From NCBI RefSeq assembly GCF_913057115.1, contig NZ_CAJXNN010000002.1, forward strand, positions 62,001 to 126,000: a stretch of DNA of 64,000 nt, given 5' to 3'. Origin of the DNA: an uncultured Roseovarius sp. (lineage in GTDB: Bacteria > Pseudomonadota > Alphaproteobacteria > Rhodobacterales > Rhodobacteraceae). Position 1 is the stretch's first letter; each line of letters begins with the position of its first letter. The position numbers and the translations under genes were made by a program. The notes under the pieces were generated by a model that had not been told where the DNA came from, did no database searches, and saw only the letters and a list, made by a program, of their open reading frames with translations. Shown in pieces: positions 24,598 to 33,419 of the stretch.

Positions 24598-27144
24598 CTA
24601 CTCCACGGTAATCGTCTTTCGCGCCAAGACCTTCTTGTTGGCCACATCAAGGACCCGGATCTCGTAGATCCCGGCCTCATCCGGCAGGCTGATACGCATG
24701 GGCGGATCGCCGGTGATCTTCTTGGCCGCAATCCAGGTGAAAATCGCCTGTTCCGCAAGCGCCACGGTGATACGCTGATCGGCACTGGCGCTTTCTACTG
24801 CCCAGCCAACCTCGATCTCGGCCCCCACCGTGGCCGTATCCGGGGCCTCGATCGAGGCGCCGGTGCTCAATTGCGCATCCTTGGGCAACACTTCGACTGT
24901 CGCCCGTGCCAGAACCCGCCGTCCTTCGCGCAGAAGATACCGCGCCTCGTAAAGGCCGGTCTCATCGGGCGCGGTGATGTCGTGTTGCGTCTTGTCGCGC
25001 ACCTGAGTGTAGGCCCCGTATTCATCCTCGGGGGCGCCCACGGGCACGAAATTGATGTAATCCGAAGAACTTACCGTCCCCGTCCACGTGATCCGCAGGT
25101 CATCCCCGGCCCTGACTTCACCGGGTGCGGAAACCGAAACCTCTGGCTCGACGATCTCGACCATCGCCGTTGCCAAGGTCTTGGAGCCCTCGCGCAACAC
25201 GTAGCGAATTTCATAAAGCCCGGTCTCTGCCGGCGCCTGCAATTCGCCCTCGGTATTGGACCGAACGACAATATAGTTGCCGAAATCCCCCTCGTCGGTG
25301 CCCATCGGCACGATGTTGATATAGTCTTGTGCGCTCACCCCGCCGGTCCAGGATACCTCGAACTTGCTTCCGGCCAGCGCGGTGTCCGGCGCGGATACGC
25401 TCACCTCGGGTTCTGTCACTTCGATAGACGCGCTGGCGATGGTTTTCGATCCTTCGCGCAGGACATAGCGCAACTCGTAGAGGCCAGGATCGGCCGGGGC
25501 GGTCAGGGTGCCGGTCTCGTTGTCGCGAACGACGATGTAGTTTCCGAACTCGCCTTCATCCGACCCGGCGGGCAGAATGGTCATATAGTCTTGATTGTTG
25601 ATCGTGCCGGTCCAGGACACATCGAACTTTGCCCCGGTGACCACCGCCTCCGGCCCGGAAATCTCTACCGAGGGGGTCGTCACCTCCATCATTTCACTTG
25701 CCAGCGTCTTGCGCCCTTCGCGCAGCACGTAACGCACTTCGTACATCCCCTCGACAGCAGGCGCCTTCAGCTCCCCTTTGGAATTGTCGCGCACGACAAA
25801 GTAGTTGCCGAACTCTCCTTCATCGGCCCCCACCGGGACGATGGTGATATAGTCCTGGCTGTTGACCGTCCCTGCCCAGCTGACATCGAAGGCCGCGCCG
25901 GTCTGCGCAGTTTCGGGTATCTGCAAGGTCACCTGCGGGTCCGTCACCTCAATCTGGCGCGAGGCCACGGTGCGCCGGTCGACGTTCAGAAGATAGCGAA
26001 CTTCGTACAGCCCCGGCTCAGCCGGGGCATTGAGCCTGCCTTCTGCCTTGTCCCTGACGGTCAGATAGTTGCCGAACTCCCCATCATCGGCCCCCATAGG
26101 CACCACCGTAACATAATCCCTCTGATTGATCGTCGGCGTCCATGACACCTCGAAGGCCGCGCCGGTTTCAACGCTTTCGCCCGCCGAAAGCTCGACCTCG
26201 GGCTTGGTAATCTCAAGGTCGGCGCTACCCAACACCTCTTTGCTTTCGCGATGGACATAGCGAATCTCATACAGGCCTTCTTCGCCCGGAACCGATAGGG
26301 TCACCTCGTCCGAGTTACCGACCCGCTTATAAGGCCCGAACTCATCCGCGTCCGCGCCGAAGGGTACGATATTGATGTAATCCGCATCGTCGATGGTGGG
26401 CTCCCATGTCACTGCAATCTCCGATCCGCCAACTGCGGTCTCCGGTCCGGTCACGGTGACCGACGGGGCCTCGGGTTCGGGGTCCGGCGCTGGTTCGGGG
26501 TCCGGCGCGGCCTCCGCCACGGCTGTCCCCACCGCATCGAAGGCCTTGCCAAGCTCCTCCGCGTTCGTCGCGGCGATATACTCGCCGCCGGTGATCTCGG
26601 CGATGCAGGCCAAGGAACTCACATCATCATTACCGCCAAGCCCGAAGCCAACGACATGCGCAGTGAAATCGACGCCACCGCGTTCCAGGGCCTCGGCCAA
26701 GGCGCAGGGATCACGTTCACAGCTTTCGACGCCATCGGAGATCAGAACGACAGTGGCGGGTTGATCGGTATGCGACAGGGTCTTTGCGGCCATTTCGACG
26801 GCATCGGTCAGCGGCGTTTTCCCGGTGGGCGTGATCGCATTGACGCGGTCCAGAATAGACTGCCGTGCGCCTTGGCCCGGCGACACAAGAACTTCGATAT
26901 CGCCGCAATCTCCACGACGCCTGTGGCCATAGGCCATGAGGCCGACGCTACGATCATCGGCCCAGTCACCCAGTAGGTTATCCATGACATCGCGGGCGAT
27001 CTCGATCTTGGCCTTACCGTCGATCTGGCCCCACATGGAATTCGAGCCATCGAAAACGACCATGACATTCTCGTCGGCCTTTGCCGGTGAGGCCAAAACC
27101 AAGGTCGCTGAAAACACGCTCCCCAGAAATCCCGTCCAACGCAT
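24598..27144 (-). CDS. Exported von Willebrand factor A protein with seven ~88-residue tandem repeats
   Basis: An 848-residue protein. A signal peptide (1-23, ending AKA) is followed by a VWA domain (about 26-205) with an intact metal site, DGSNS at 32-36, and a PDPEPAPDPEPE linker (about 213-228). Seven consecutive repeats of 86-90 residues fill the rest. The repeat core reads SW-x-GT(I/V)N-QDYI-IVP-GADEGEFGNY, then VRD, APA-GLYE-RYVLREG, ASA-IEV; repeats 1 and 7 are most divergent and 3-5 most alike. The repeats look beta-rich and Ig-like. The likely role is cell-surface or periplasmic binding of a protein or polymer; no partner is evident. The usual uspA-fnrL neighbourhood is split by this gene. 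The repeats may recombine or expand. Confidence 0.85.
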   Translation of the reverse strand: MRWTGFLGSVFSATLVLASPAKADENVMVVFDGSNSMWGQIDGKAKIEIARDVMDNLLGDWADDRSVGLMAYGHRRRGDCGDIEVLVSPGQGARQSILDRVNAITPTGKTPLTDAVEMAAKTLSHTDQPATVVLISDGVESCERDPCALAEALERGGVDFTAHVVGFGLGGNDDVSSLACIAEITGGEYIAATNAEELGKAFDAVGTAVAEAAPDPEPAPDPEPEAPSVTVTGPETAVGGSEIAVTWEPTIDDADYINIVPFGADADEFGPYKRVGNSDEVTLSVPGEEGLYEIRYVHRESKEVLGSADLEITKPEVELSAGESVETGAAFEVSWTPTINQRDYVTVVPMGADDGEFGNYLTVRDKAEGRLNAPAEPGLYEVRYLLNVDRRTVASRQIEVTDPQVTLQIPETAQTGAAFDVSWAGTVNSQDYITIVPVGADEGEFGNYFVVRDNSKGELKAPAVEGMYEVRYVLREGRKTLASEMMEVTTPSVEISGPEAVVTGAKFDVSWTGTINNQDYMTILPAGSDEGEFGNYIVVRDNETGTLTAPADPGLYELRYVLREGSKTIASASIEVTEPEVSVSAPDTALAGSKFEVSWTGGVSAQDYINIVPMGTDEGDFGNYIVVRSNTEGELQAPAETGLYEIRYVLREGSKTLATAMVEIVEPEVSVSAPGEVRAGDDLRITWTGTVSSSDYINFVPVGAPEDEYGAYTQVRDKTQHDITAPDETGLYEARYLLREGRRVLARATVEVLPKDAQLSTGASIEAPDTATVGAEIEVGWAVESASADQRITVALAEQAIFTWIAAKKITGDPPMRISLPDEAGIYEIRVLDVANKKVLARKTITVE

Positions 27145-27451
27145 GGCAAACCCCTTCCGGTCAATGCTCCTGAATGCGTTGAGTGAACCACACTCTTGTG
27201 TGTTGTTTCAACTTTCACGGTGGATCGCAGGGTGGGGCGGCACTGCGGCGGGTTGTTTTGGCCGGCAGCGTGGCATCGGGTTTTCGTACAAAACACGCGT
27301 ATGTTTTGTACGGTTTTCACCGCACGTTCCGTTAATTCGGGGGGTATCGGGAAAGAATACCGACGCAATACCGACGTCATACGAACGCGTTACAGCATGG
27401 GATTTCTGTTGTTAACCAGTGGGTTATCACCGATTCGCCCGCGAGTGCCGA
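27145..27451. other. 307-base intergenic region between VWA gene and fnrL
   Basis: No gene is seen. It holds the probable VWA-gene promoter, the end of the fnrL transcript and the strong inverted repeat at 27285-27312. Two direct copies of ATACCGACG lie near 27358 and 27368. Confidence 0.6.
27285..27312. promoter_or_regulatory. Perfect 11-bp inverted repeat, candidate operator or terminator
   Basis: CGTACAAAACA (27285-27295) and TGTTTTGTACG (27302-27312) are separated by CGCGTA. It lies 141 bases upstream of the VWA gene and 140 bases downstream of the fnrL stop. The long perfect arms with a six-base gap look more like a site for a dimeric regulator than a terminator. Its TTTTCGTAC edge recalls the core of elements A and B. 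Confidence 0.5.
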
Positions 27452-28198
27452 TCAGGCCAGCATCCCGCCGTCGTTGTCGTCGCCCGCTTCTTCCATCAAA
27501 CGGTCGAAATCCGGCACGGTGATGTGGCGCTTGCCCTCAAGTTGGATCACCCCGTCCCTTTTCAGCGCCGATATCTGTCGGCTGACGGTTTCAAGCGTCA
27601 GGCCAAGGTAGTCGGCCATGGCTTCCCGCGTCAGCGGCAGGTCGAACACCATCGACCCCGTGGGCTTTGTCAGCTTGAGCGAGGCATCTCGCCGCGCGAT
27701 GATCGAAAGCAGCGAGGCGATCTTCTCACGGGCGGTCTTGCGGCCCAGAACCAGCATCCATTCGCGTGCCGCGTCCAGTTCATCGAGGGTCATTTCCAAC
27801 AGGCGCTGCGCGATATGCGGTGTGTGGACCATAAGCTCTTCAAAGGGCTTTTTTCTAAAGCAGCACATGACCATATCGCTTGTCGCGACCACGTCATAAG
27901 CCGCCTCATCGCGGCCCGGACGGCCGACGAAATCACTGGGCAACAGCAGGCCAACCATCTGGGTGCGGCCATCCTCCATGGTCTGGGTCAGGGTGGCGAT
28001 TCCCGATACGACCGAGCCCACGAAATCCATCTTGTCGCCGGCCCAGATCACCGTCTGGCCGGCTTCGAAACTGCGGTAATACTTGATCTGATCCAGCGAT
28101 TCCAGCTCGTCCGCCTCGCATCGCGCGCACACAGCACGATGCCGGATGGGGCAGTCACCGCAATCGCGCGGAACGGCTTTGGTCTCTTCGTCGAGCAT
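27452..28198 (-). CDS. fnrL: Oxygen-sensing regulator FnrL (Crp/Fnr family)
   Basis: A 248-residue regulator that binds DNA as a dimer when its 4Fe-4S cluster is intact at low oxygen. Cluster ligand candidates are C13, C16, C24 (and C27) in CGDCPIRHRAVCARC plus C112/C113. A cyclic-nucleotide-binding-like domain (about 30-150) precedes the winged helix, whose recognition motif E-TVSR (E203, S206, R207) matches that of FNR and predicts binding to TTGAT-N4-ATCAA. It is divergent from hemN, with an exact FNR box between them, so autoregulation is likely. Confidence 0.96.
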   Translation of the reverse strand: MLDEETKAVPRDCGDCPIRHRAVCARCEADELESLDQIKYYRSFEAGQTVIWAGDKMDFVGSVVSGIATLTQTMEDGRTQMVGLLLPSDFVGRPGRDEAAYDVVATSDMVMCCFRKKPFEELMVHTPHIAQRLLEMTLDELDAAREWMLVLGRKTAREKIASLLSIIARRDASLKLTKPTGSMVFDLPLTREAMADYLGLTLETVSRQISALKRDGVIQLEGKRHITVPDFDRLMEEAGDDNDGGMLA

Positions 28199-28220
28199 AG
28201 CGGATCACATTCCTGTTCTT

Positions 28221-28234
28221 TTGATCTGCATCAA
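28221..28234. promoter_or_regulatory. FNR/FnrL box shared by fnrL and hemN
   Basis: TTGATCTGCATCAA is an exact consensus match, centred about 42 bases before hemN and 29 bases before the fnrL start. It is the only box in this 71-base divergent space. Its closeness to fnrL suggests repression of fnrL and activation of hemN. Confidence 0.9.
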
Positions 28235-28269
28235 GGATGCCACTCGTCACGCGATATAACGGTACGCAC

Positions 28270-29625
28270 ATGATTACAAAAGCACAACTGGGCAAGTTGG
28301 GTCTCTTTGACGCAAAGGTTCCGAGATACACCAGCTATCCCACCGCCCCCCACTTCACCCGCGATATCACTGCGGGTGATTTTGTAAACTGGATCGAGGC
28401 GATACCGGAAGGATCGCAGATTTCGCTCTATGTTCACGTACCGTTTTGTCGGCGGTTGTGCTGGTTCTGTGCCTGCCGCACGCAAGGAACGCAAAGCGAC
28501 AAACCTGTCATGGCGTATCTGGAGACGCTCAAGGCTGAACTCAAGATGTTGAAACAGCATTTGCCCAAGGGCGTCACCCTGTCGCGCCTGCATTGGGGTG
28601 GTGGCACGCCCACGCTTTTGCAACCGGGCATGATGCAGGAGCTGGCCGGGGCGATCAAAGATGTGGCCCCATTTGACACCAACACCGAATTCTCGGTCGA
28701 AATCGACCCCAACGAAATTGATAGCGCGCGTCTTGATGTGCTAGCCGCCGCAGGGATGAACCGTGCCTCGATCGGGGTACAGGATTTCAACGAGGAAATT
28801 CAGCAGAGTATCGGGCGTTTGCAGGGCTACGATATCACCCGTTGGGCCGCCGAAGAGATCCGCGCACGCGGTGTGCACAGCCTGAACGCCGATATCCTTT
28901 ATGGCCTGCCGCATCAGACCAAGGCGCGGATTACGGAAAGCGTGCAGAAGTTGCTTTCTCTCAACCCCGACCGGGTGGCGCTTTATGGCTATGCCCATGT
29001 GCCCTGGATGGCCAAGCGGCAACAGATGCTGCCCTCGGATGCCCTTCCAACGCCGCAGGAGCGGCTGGAGCTTTATGAAACTGCCCGAAAACTGTTCCTG
29101 TGGGACAACTACGCCGAAATCGGGATCGACCATTTCGCCACGCAGGACGACGGCCTGACCATTGCCCAGAAAACCGGCAAACTCCGCCGGAATTTCCAAG
29201 GCTATACCGACGACACCGCCGCGGCGCTGATTGGTGTGGGGGCTTCCTCGATTTCGCGCTTTCCGCAGGGCTATGCGCAAAACGCGCCCGCCACGGGTGC
29301 GCATACTTCGGCAATCCGCGAGGGGCGCTTTTCGACCACGCGGGGCCATGTGTTCCGCGGTGAGGATAAGTTGCGCAGCCGATTGATCGAGCAATTGATG
29401 TGCGAGTTCCGGATTGATGCCGGTGAGATCACCAAGAGTTTCGACATCACCGCGCCCGCCCTACGCAAGATGTTGGACCGTGTCGGTTCAGAGTTCCCCG
29501 GCCTGTTGCAGGTGGATGAACATGGGCTGTTCATCCCGATGGAGGCCCGCCCCCTGACCCGCATGATCGCCCGCAGCTTTGACGCCTACGAGTTGGACAA
29601 GGCCGGGCACAGTTCGGCCATCTAG
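28270..29625 (+). CDS. hemN: Oxygen-independent coproporphyrinogen III dehydrogenase
   Basis: A radical-SAM enzyme that converts coproporphyrinogen III to protoporphyrinogen IX without oxygen in haem and tetrapyrrole synthesis. The 451-residue length fits true HemN. The cluster motif is CRRLCWFCAC (CxxxCxxC plus the extra Cys), preceded by YVHVPF, and followed by LHWGGGTPT and the SIGVQDF segment. ATG 28270 is preferred to 28237, which would begin within bases next to the FNR box. Its stop overlaps that of the convergent yejF. Confidence 0.95.
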   Translation: MITKAQLGKLGLFDAKVPRYTSYPTAPHFTRDITAGDFVNWIEAIPEGSQISLYVHVPFCRRLCWFCACRTQGTQSDKPVMAYLETLKAELKMLKQHLPKGVTLSRLHWGGGTPTLLQPGMMQELAGAIKDVAPFDTNTEFSVEIDPNEIDSARLDVLAAAGMNRASIGVQDFNEEIQQSIGRLQGYDITRWAAEEIRARGVHSLNADILYGLPHQTKARITESVQKLLSLNPDRVALYGYAHVPWMAKRQQMLPSDALPTPQERLELYETARKLFLWDNYAEIGIDHFATQDDGLTIAQKTGKLRRNFQGYTDDTAAALIGVGASSISRFPQGYAQNAPATGAHTSAIREGRFSTTRGHVFRGEDKLRSRLIEQLMCEFRIDAGEITKSFDITAPALRKMLDRVGSEFPGLLQVDEHGLFIPMEARPLTRMIARSFDAYELDKAGHSSAI

Positions 29626-31214
29626 GCCGGTTTGAGGTCAAGCGCGGCCTGAAGCAGGTTTCGGGCGTATTCCGTTTGTGGTGCCTCGAACAGGGTTTCC
29701 GCATCGGCGTATTCAACGACATCGCCCTGTTTCATCACCACCACGCGGTGACTCATGGCGCGCACCACGGCCAAGTCATGCGAGATGAAAAGATAGGCCA
29801 GCCCGTATTTCACCTGTAGCCGCCGCAGCAGATCGACGATTTGCACCTGCACGGTCATATCGAGCGCCGATGTGGGTTCGTCCAGCACCACCATCTTGGG
29901 CCGCAGGATCATGGCGCGGGCAATGGCAATCCGTTGTCGCTGGCCGCCGGAAAACTCATGCGGGTAGCGGTCCATCGTGGCGGGGTTGAGGTCCACCTCT
30001 TCCATCACTTCGGCCACCAGATCGCGTTCGGCCCGGCCATCGGGGTTGCCATGCACGCCAAGCCCCTCGGCAATGATCTGTTCGCAGGTCATGCGCGGGC
30101 TGAGGCTTCCAAACGGGTCTTGGAACACGATCTGCATCTGGGCACGCCTACGGCGCAACTGCCGGGTGGACCAGCCATGCACGTCTTCGCCATCGAAGGT
30201 GATGCCGCCCTCGGATTGGATCAGGCGCATGATCGCCAAGGCCAGCGTGGTTTTGCCCGAACCGGATTCGCCCACGATGCCAAGGGTTTCCCCCGCCCGG
30301 ACGCTGATCGTGGCCTCGTTGACGGCCTTCACATGGCCCACGGTCTTGCGCAGGAACCCCTTCTGGATCGGGAACCACACGCGCAGCTTGTCGGTTTCCA
30401 CAAGCGGACGCGCATCCTCTGGCACCGGGTCAGGCTCCCCCGAGGGCAGGGCATTCAACAGCTTTTGCGTATACGCGTGCTGTGGGTTTGCGAAAATCTC
30501 GGCCGTGGGGCCGCTTTCGACAATCTCGCCATCCTTCATCACACAAACTTTGTCGGCGATGCGCTGCACAACGTTGAGGTCATGGGTGATGAACAAAAGG
30601 CCCATCCCCTCTTCGCGTTTGAGCTCTGCCAAAAGGTCGAGAATCTGCGCCTGAATTGTCACATCAAGCGCTGTTGTCGGCTCGTCGGCAATCAGGATGT
30701 CTGGCTTGTTGGCAAGCGCCATGGCGATCATCACGCGCTGCCTCTGCCCACCCGACAACTGATGCGGATAAGCGCCAAGCCGGCTTTCGGGGTCACGGAT
30801 ACCCACCCGGTCCAGAAGTTCGATGATGCGGGTGCGGGCGGCGTCATCGGTCAGGCCCTGGTGCAAGGCAAGGCTTTCACCGATCTGCTTTTCAATCGTG
30901 TGCAGCGGGTTGAGCGAAGTCATCGGCTCCTGGAAGATAAAGCTGATGTCGTTGCCGCGCACCTGCCGCAGGCGCTTGTCCGGCGCCCCGATCATCTCTT
31001 GCCCGTCATAGGTGACGCTTCCTTCGACCTGCGCCGACGCCCCCAGCAGGGAAACGGTGGACAGCGCCGTAACGGATTTGCCTGACCCGGACTCGCCCAC
31101 AAGGGCCACGGTTTCGCCCTTGTCCACGGTGAAGGACACGCCATGCACCGCCGGGATGATGGCCCCGTCCTGCTTGAAGCTCACCTTCAGGTTTTCAACA
31201 CACAACAGGCTCAT
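29622..31214 (-). CDS. yejF: Peptide ABC transporter ATPase, two fused nucleotide-binding domains
   Basis: A 530-residue cytosolic ATPase with two ABC domains in one chain. Walker A motifs are GESGSGKSVT (about 38) and GESGSGKTTL (about 315); signatures are LSGGQRQR and FSGGQRQR; Walker B segments are ILIADEP and MVVLDEP. The fused double form is the YejF type of the oligopeptide importers. Its start overlaps the yejE stop by four bases. Confidence 0.93.
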   Translation of the reverse strand: MSLLCVENLKVSFKQDGAIIPAVHGVSFTVDKGETVALVGESGSGKSVTALSTVSLLGASAQVEGSVTYDGQEMIGAPDKRLRQVRGNDISFIFQEPMTSLNPLHTIEKQIGESLALHQGLTDDAARTRIIELLDRVGIRDPESRLGAYPHQLSGGQRQRVMIAMALANKPDILIADEPTTALDVTIQAQILDLLAELKREEGMGLLFITHDLNVVQRIADKVCVMKDGEIVESGPTAEIFANPQHAYTQKLLNALPSGEPDPVPEDARPLVETDKLRVWFPIQKGFLRKTVGHVKAVNEATISVRAGETLGIVGESGSGKTTLALAIMRLIQSEGGITFDGEDVHGWSTRQLRRRRAQMQIVFQDPFGSLSPRMTCEQIIAEGLGVHGNPDGRAERDLVAEVMEEVDLNPATMDRYPHEFSGGQRQRIAIARAMILRPKMVVLDEPTSALDMTVQVQIVDLLRRLQVKYGLAYLFISHDLAVVRAMSHRVVVMKQGDVVEYADAETLFEAPQTEYARNLLQAALDLKPA

Positions 31215-32317
31215 TCAAAGGTCTTTCTGGGATCAAAGGCATCGCGCACACCTTCGAAGATGAACACCAGCAGCGACAGCATGATCGCGAAGGCGAAAAA
31301 GGCGGTGAAGGCCAGCCACGGAGCCTGAAGGTTCTGCTTGGCTTGAAGGGTCAATTCGCCCAATGACGGGGCCGAAGACGGCAAGCCGAAGCCCAGGAAA
31401 TCCAGCCCCGCCAGAAGCGAGATCGTGCCGGTGATCACAAAGGGCAGCATGGTCAGCGTCGCGACCATGGCATTGGGCAGCATGTGGCGGAACATGATGG
31501 TCAGGTTCGACACGCCAAGCGCCTTGGCCGCGCGGACATATTCGAGGTTGCGCGCGCGCAGGAACTCGGCGCGCACAACGCCCACGAGGGCCATCCAGCC
31601 AAACAGCACGGTAATCACCACCAAGAGCCAGAAACTTCGCGGCAGGATCGCGAACAGGATGATGATCACGTAAATCTGTGGGGTGGAGGCCCATATCTCG
31701 ATGATCCGCTGGAAAATCAGGTCGAGCCAGCCGCCGAAATACCCCTGAATCGCCCCGGCGAAAATCCCGATGATCGACGAGAGCGCGGTGACGATCAGCG
31801 TGAACATCACCGACAGGCGGAAGCCATAGATCACCCGCGCCAACACATCGCGCTTGGTGTCATCCGTGCCCAGCCAGTTCTGTTCGTTGGGTGGCAAGGG
31901 GGCCGCCCCAGGGCGATCGACCGAGGTGTCATAGCTATAGGGAATAGGTGGCCAGATCATCCAGCCCTTGGTAATCTCTTCACCTTCTACAACACCGTCT
32001 TGGGAATCTTCGATTACCCCCTCGGGATCATCGAAACAGATATCCAACCCGCCCGATGTGATCAGGCATTGCACCTCGGGGTCGCGATAGATCGCCTCGG
32101 TCTCGAAATCACCGCCGAACTGGGTTTCGGGATAGAAATTGAAGATCGGAGTATAGAAATCTCCGCGATAGTTCACGAGGATCGGTTTGTCGTTCGCCAC
32201 GAACTCGGCAAAGAGCGTGATCACGAAAATCACCGAGAAGATGATCAAGGACCAAAAGGCGCGCTTGTTGCGTTTGAAATTGCGCCAGCGGCGTTGATTG
32301 AGGGGGGATAGTGCCAT
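31211..32317 (-). CDS. yejE: Peptide ABC transporter permease, YejE type
   Basis: A 368-residue inner-membrane permease with an N-terminal OppC-like segment (KRNKRAFWSLIIFSVIFVIT) and a long periplasmic loop before the five-helix BPD domain. The EAA loop lies around RAEFLRARNLEYVRAAKALG. The long loop (about 45-140) sets YejE apart from ordinary OppC/DppC. It lies between yejB (3-base gap) and yejF (4-base overlap). Confidence 0.92.
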   Translation of the reverse strand: MALSPLNQRRWRNFKRNKRAFWSLIIFSVIFVITLFAEFVANDKPILVNYRGDFYTPIFNFYPETQFGGDFETEAIYRDPEVQCLITSGGLDICFDDPEGVIEDSQDGVVEGEEITKGWMIWPPIPYSYDTSVDRPGAAPLPPNEQNWLGTDDTKRDVLARVIYGFRLSVMFTLIVTALSSIIGIFAGAIQGYFGGWLDLIFQRIIEIWASTPQIYVIIILFAILPRSFWLLVVITVLFGWMALVGVVRAEFLRARNLEYVRAAKALGVSNLTIMFRHMLPNAMVATLTMLPFVITGTISLLAGLDFLGFGLPSSAPSLGELTLQAKQNLQAPWLAFTAFFAFAIMLSLLVFIFEGVRDAFDPRKTFE

Positions 32318-32320
32318 GGC

Positions 32321-33412
32321 CTACCCCTCCCGCTTTTCAAAGTCGATGCGCGGGTCGACCAGCACGTACATCAGGTCAGACAGGATATTGACCAGCAAGC
32401 CGATCAGCCCGAACAGGAACAGCGTGCCGAACATCACCGGATAATCGCGGCCCACCGCAGCCTCGAAACCAAGCCGCCCCAGACCATCGAGCGAAAAGAT
32501 CGTTTCGATCAGGACCGAGCCGCCAAAGAAAACCCCGATAAAGACCGCCGGGAAGCCCGCGATCACGATCAGCATGGCGTTGCGGAAGATATGGCCGTAA
32601 AGCACCTTTCGCTCGCTCAACCCCTTGGCGCGGGCGGTCATCACATAGTGCTTCTTGATCTCGTCCAGAAAGGAGTTCTTGGTCAAAAGCGTCAGCGTGG
32701 CGAAGGCCGCAATGGTCGAGGCCAAGACCGGCAAGGCAATGTGCCAGAAGTAGTCAAGCACTTTGCCCACAAGGCTTAACTGCTCCCAATTGTCCGAGGT
32801 CAGGCCCCTGAGCGGGAAGATCGAGAAATAGGAACCCCCTGCGAACAGCACCAATAGCATGATGGCGAAGAGGAAGGCCGGGATGGCGTAGGCCACGATG
32901 ATGATCCCGCTGGTCCATGTGTCAAAGCTGCTGCCGTCATACACCGCCTTGCGAATGCCAAGCGGGATGGAAATCAGGTAGGCAATCAGGGTGGACCACA
33001 GGCCAAGCGTGATACTCACCGGCATCTTTTCCAACACCAGATCAAGCACGTCGATCTTGCGGAAATAACTCTCGCCGAAATCGAAGCGCATGTAGTTCCA
33101 CATCATGTTGAAGAACCGTTCAAGCGGCGGTTTGTCGAGGCCGAATTGTTCTTCCAGCTCGGCAATCAGTTCCGGGGGCAGGCCCCGCGCGCCAAGGTAT
33201 TGCTCATTATCGCCGCCGCCGGTCATATCCTGACCCGCGTCATTGCCCGACCCGGCGAAGCCTTCAAAAACGTCGCCTTGGCCCTGCATATTGGCGATCA
33301 CCTGCTCCACCGGGCCACCGGGCACGAATTGGACCAAGGCGAAATTGATCACCATGATCCCCAGCAATGTGGGAATGATCAGCAGCAGCCTGCGCAGGAT
33401 ATAGGCGCCCAT
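32321..33412 (-). CDS. yejB: Peptide ABC transporter permease, YejB type
   Basis: A 363-residue OppB-like permease. The first helix and [20 protein letters not shown] with VPGGPVEQ is the classic OppB start; an inserted periplasmic stretch (about 45-85) with a Gly/Asp/Gln-rich part follows, and the EAA loop is near [20 protein letters not shown]. It pairs with YejE to form the membrane pore. Seven bases separate it from the yejA stop. Confidence 0.92.
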   Translation of the reverse strand: MGAYILRRLLLIIPTLLGIMVINFALVQFVPGGPVEQVIANMQGQGDVFEGFAGSGNDAGQDMTGGGDNEQYLGARGLPPELIAELEEQFGLDKPPLERFFNMMWNYMRFDFGESYFRKIDVLDLVLEKMPVSITLGLWSTLIAYLISIPLGIRKAVYDGSSFDTWTSGIIIVAYAIPAFLFAIMLLVLFAGGSYFSIFPLRGLTSDNWEQLSLVGKVLDYFWHIALPVLASTIAAFATLTLLTKNSFLDEIKKHYVMTARAKGLSERKVLYGHIFRNAMLIVIAGFPAVFIGVFFGGSVLIETIFSLDGLGRLGFEAAVGRDYPVMFGTLFLFGLIGLLVNILSDLMYVLVDPRIDFEKREG

Positions 33413-33419
33413 GGGCGGG

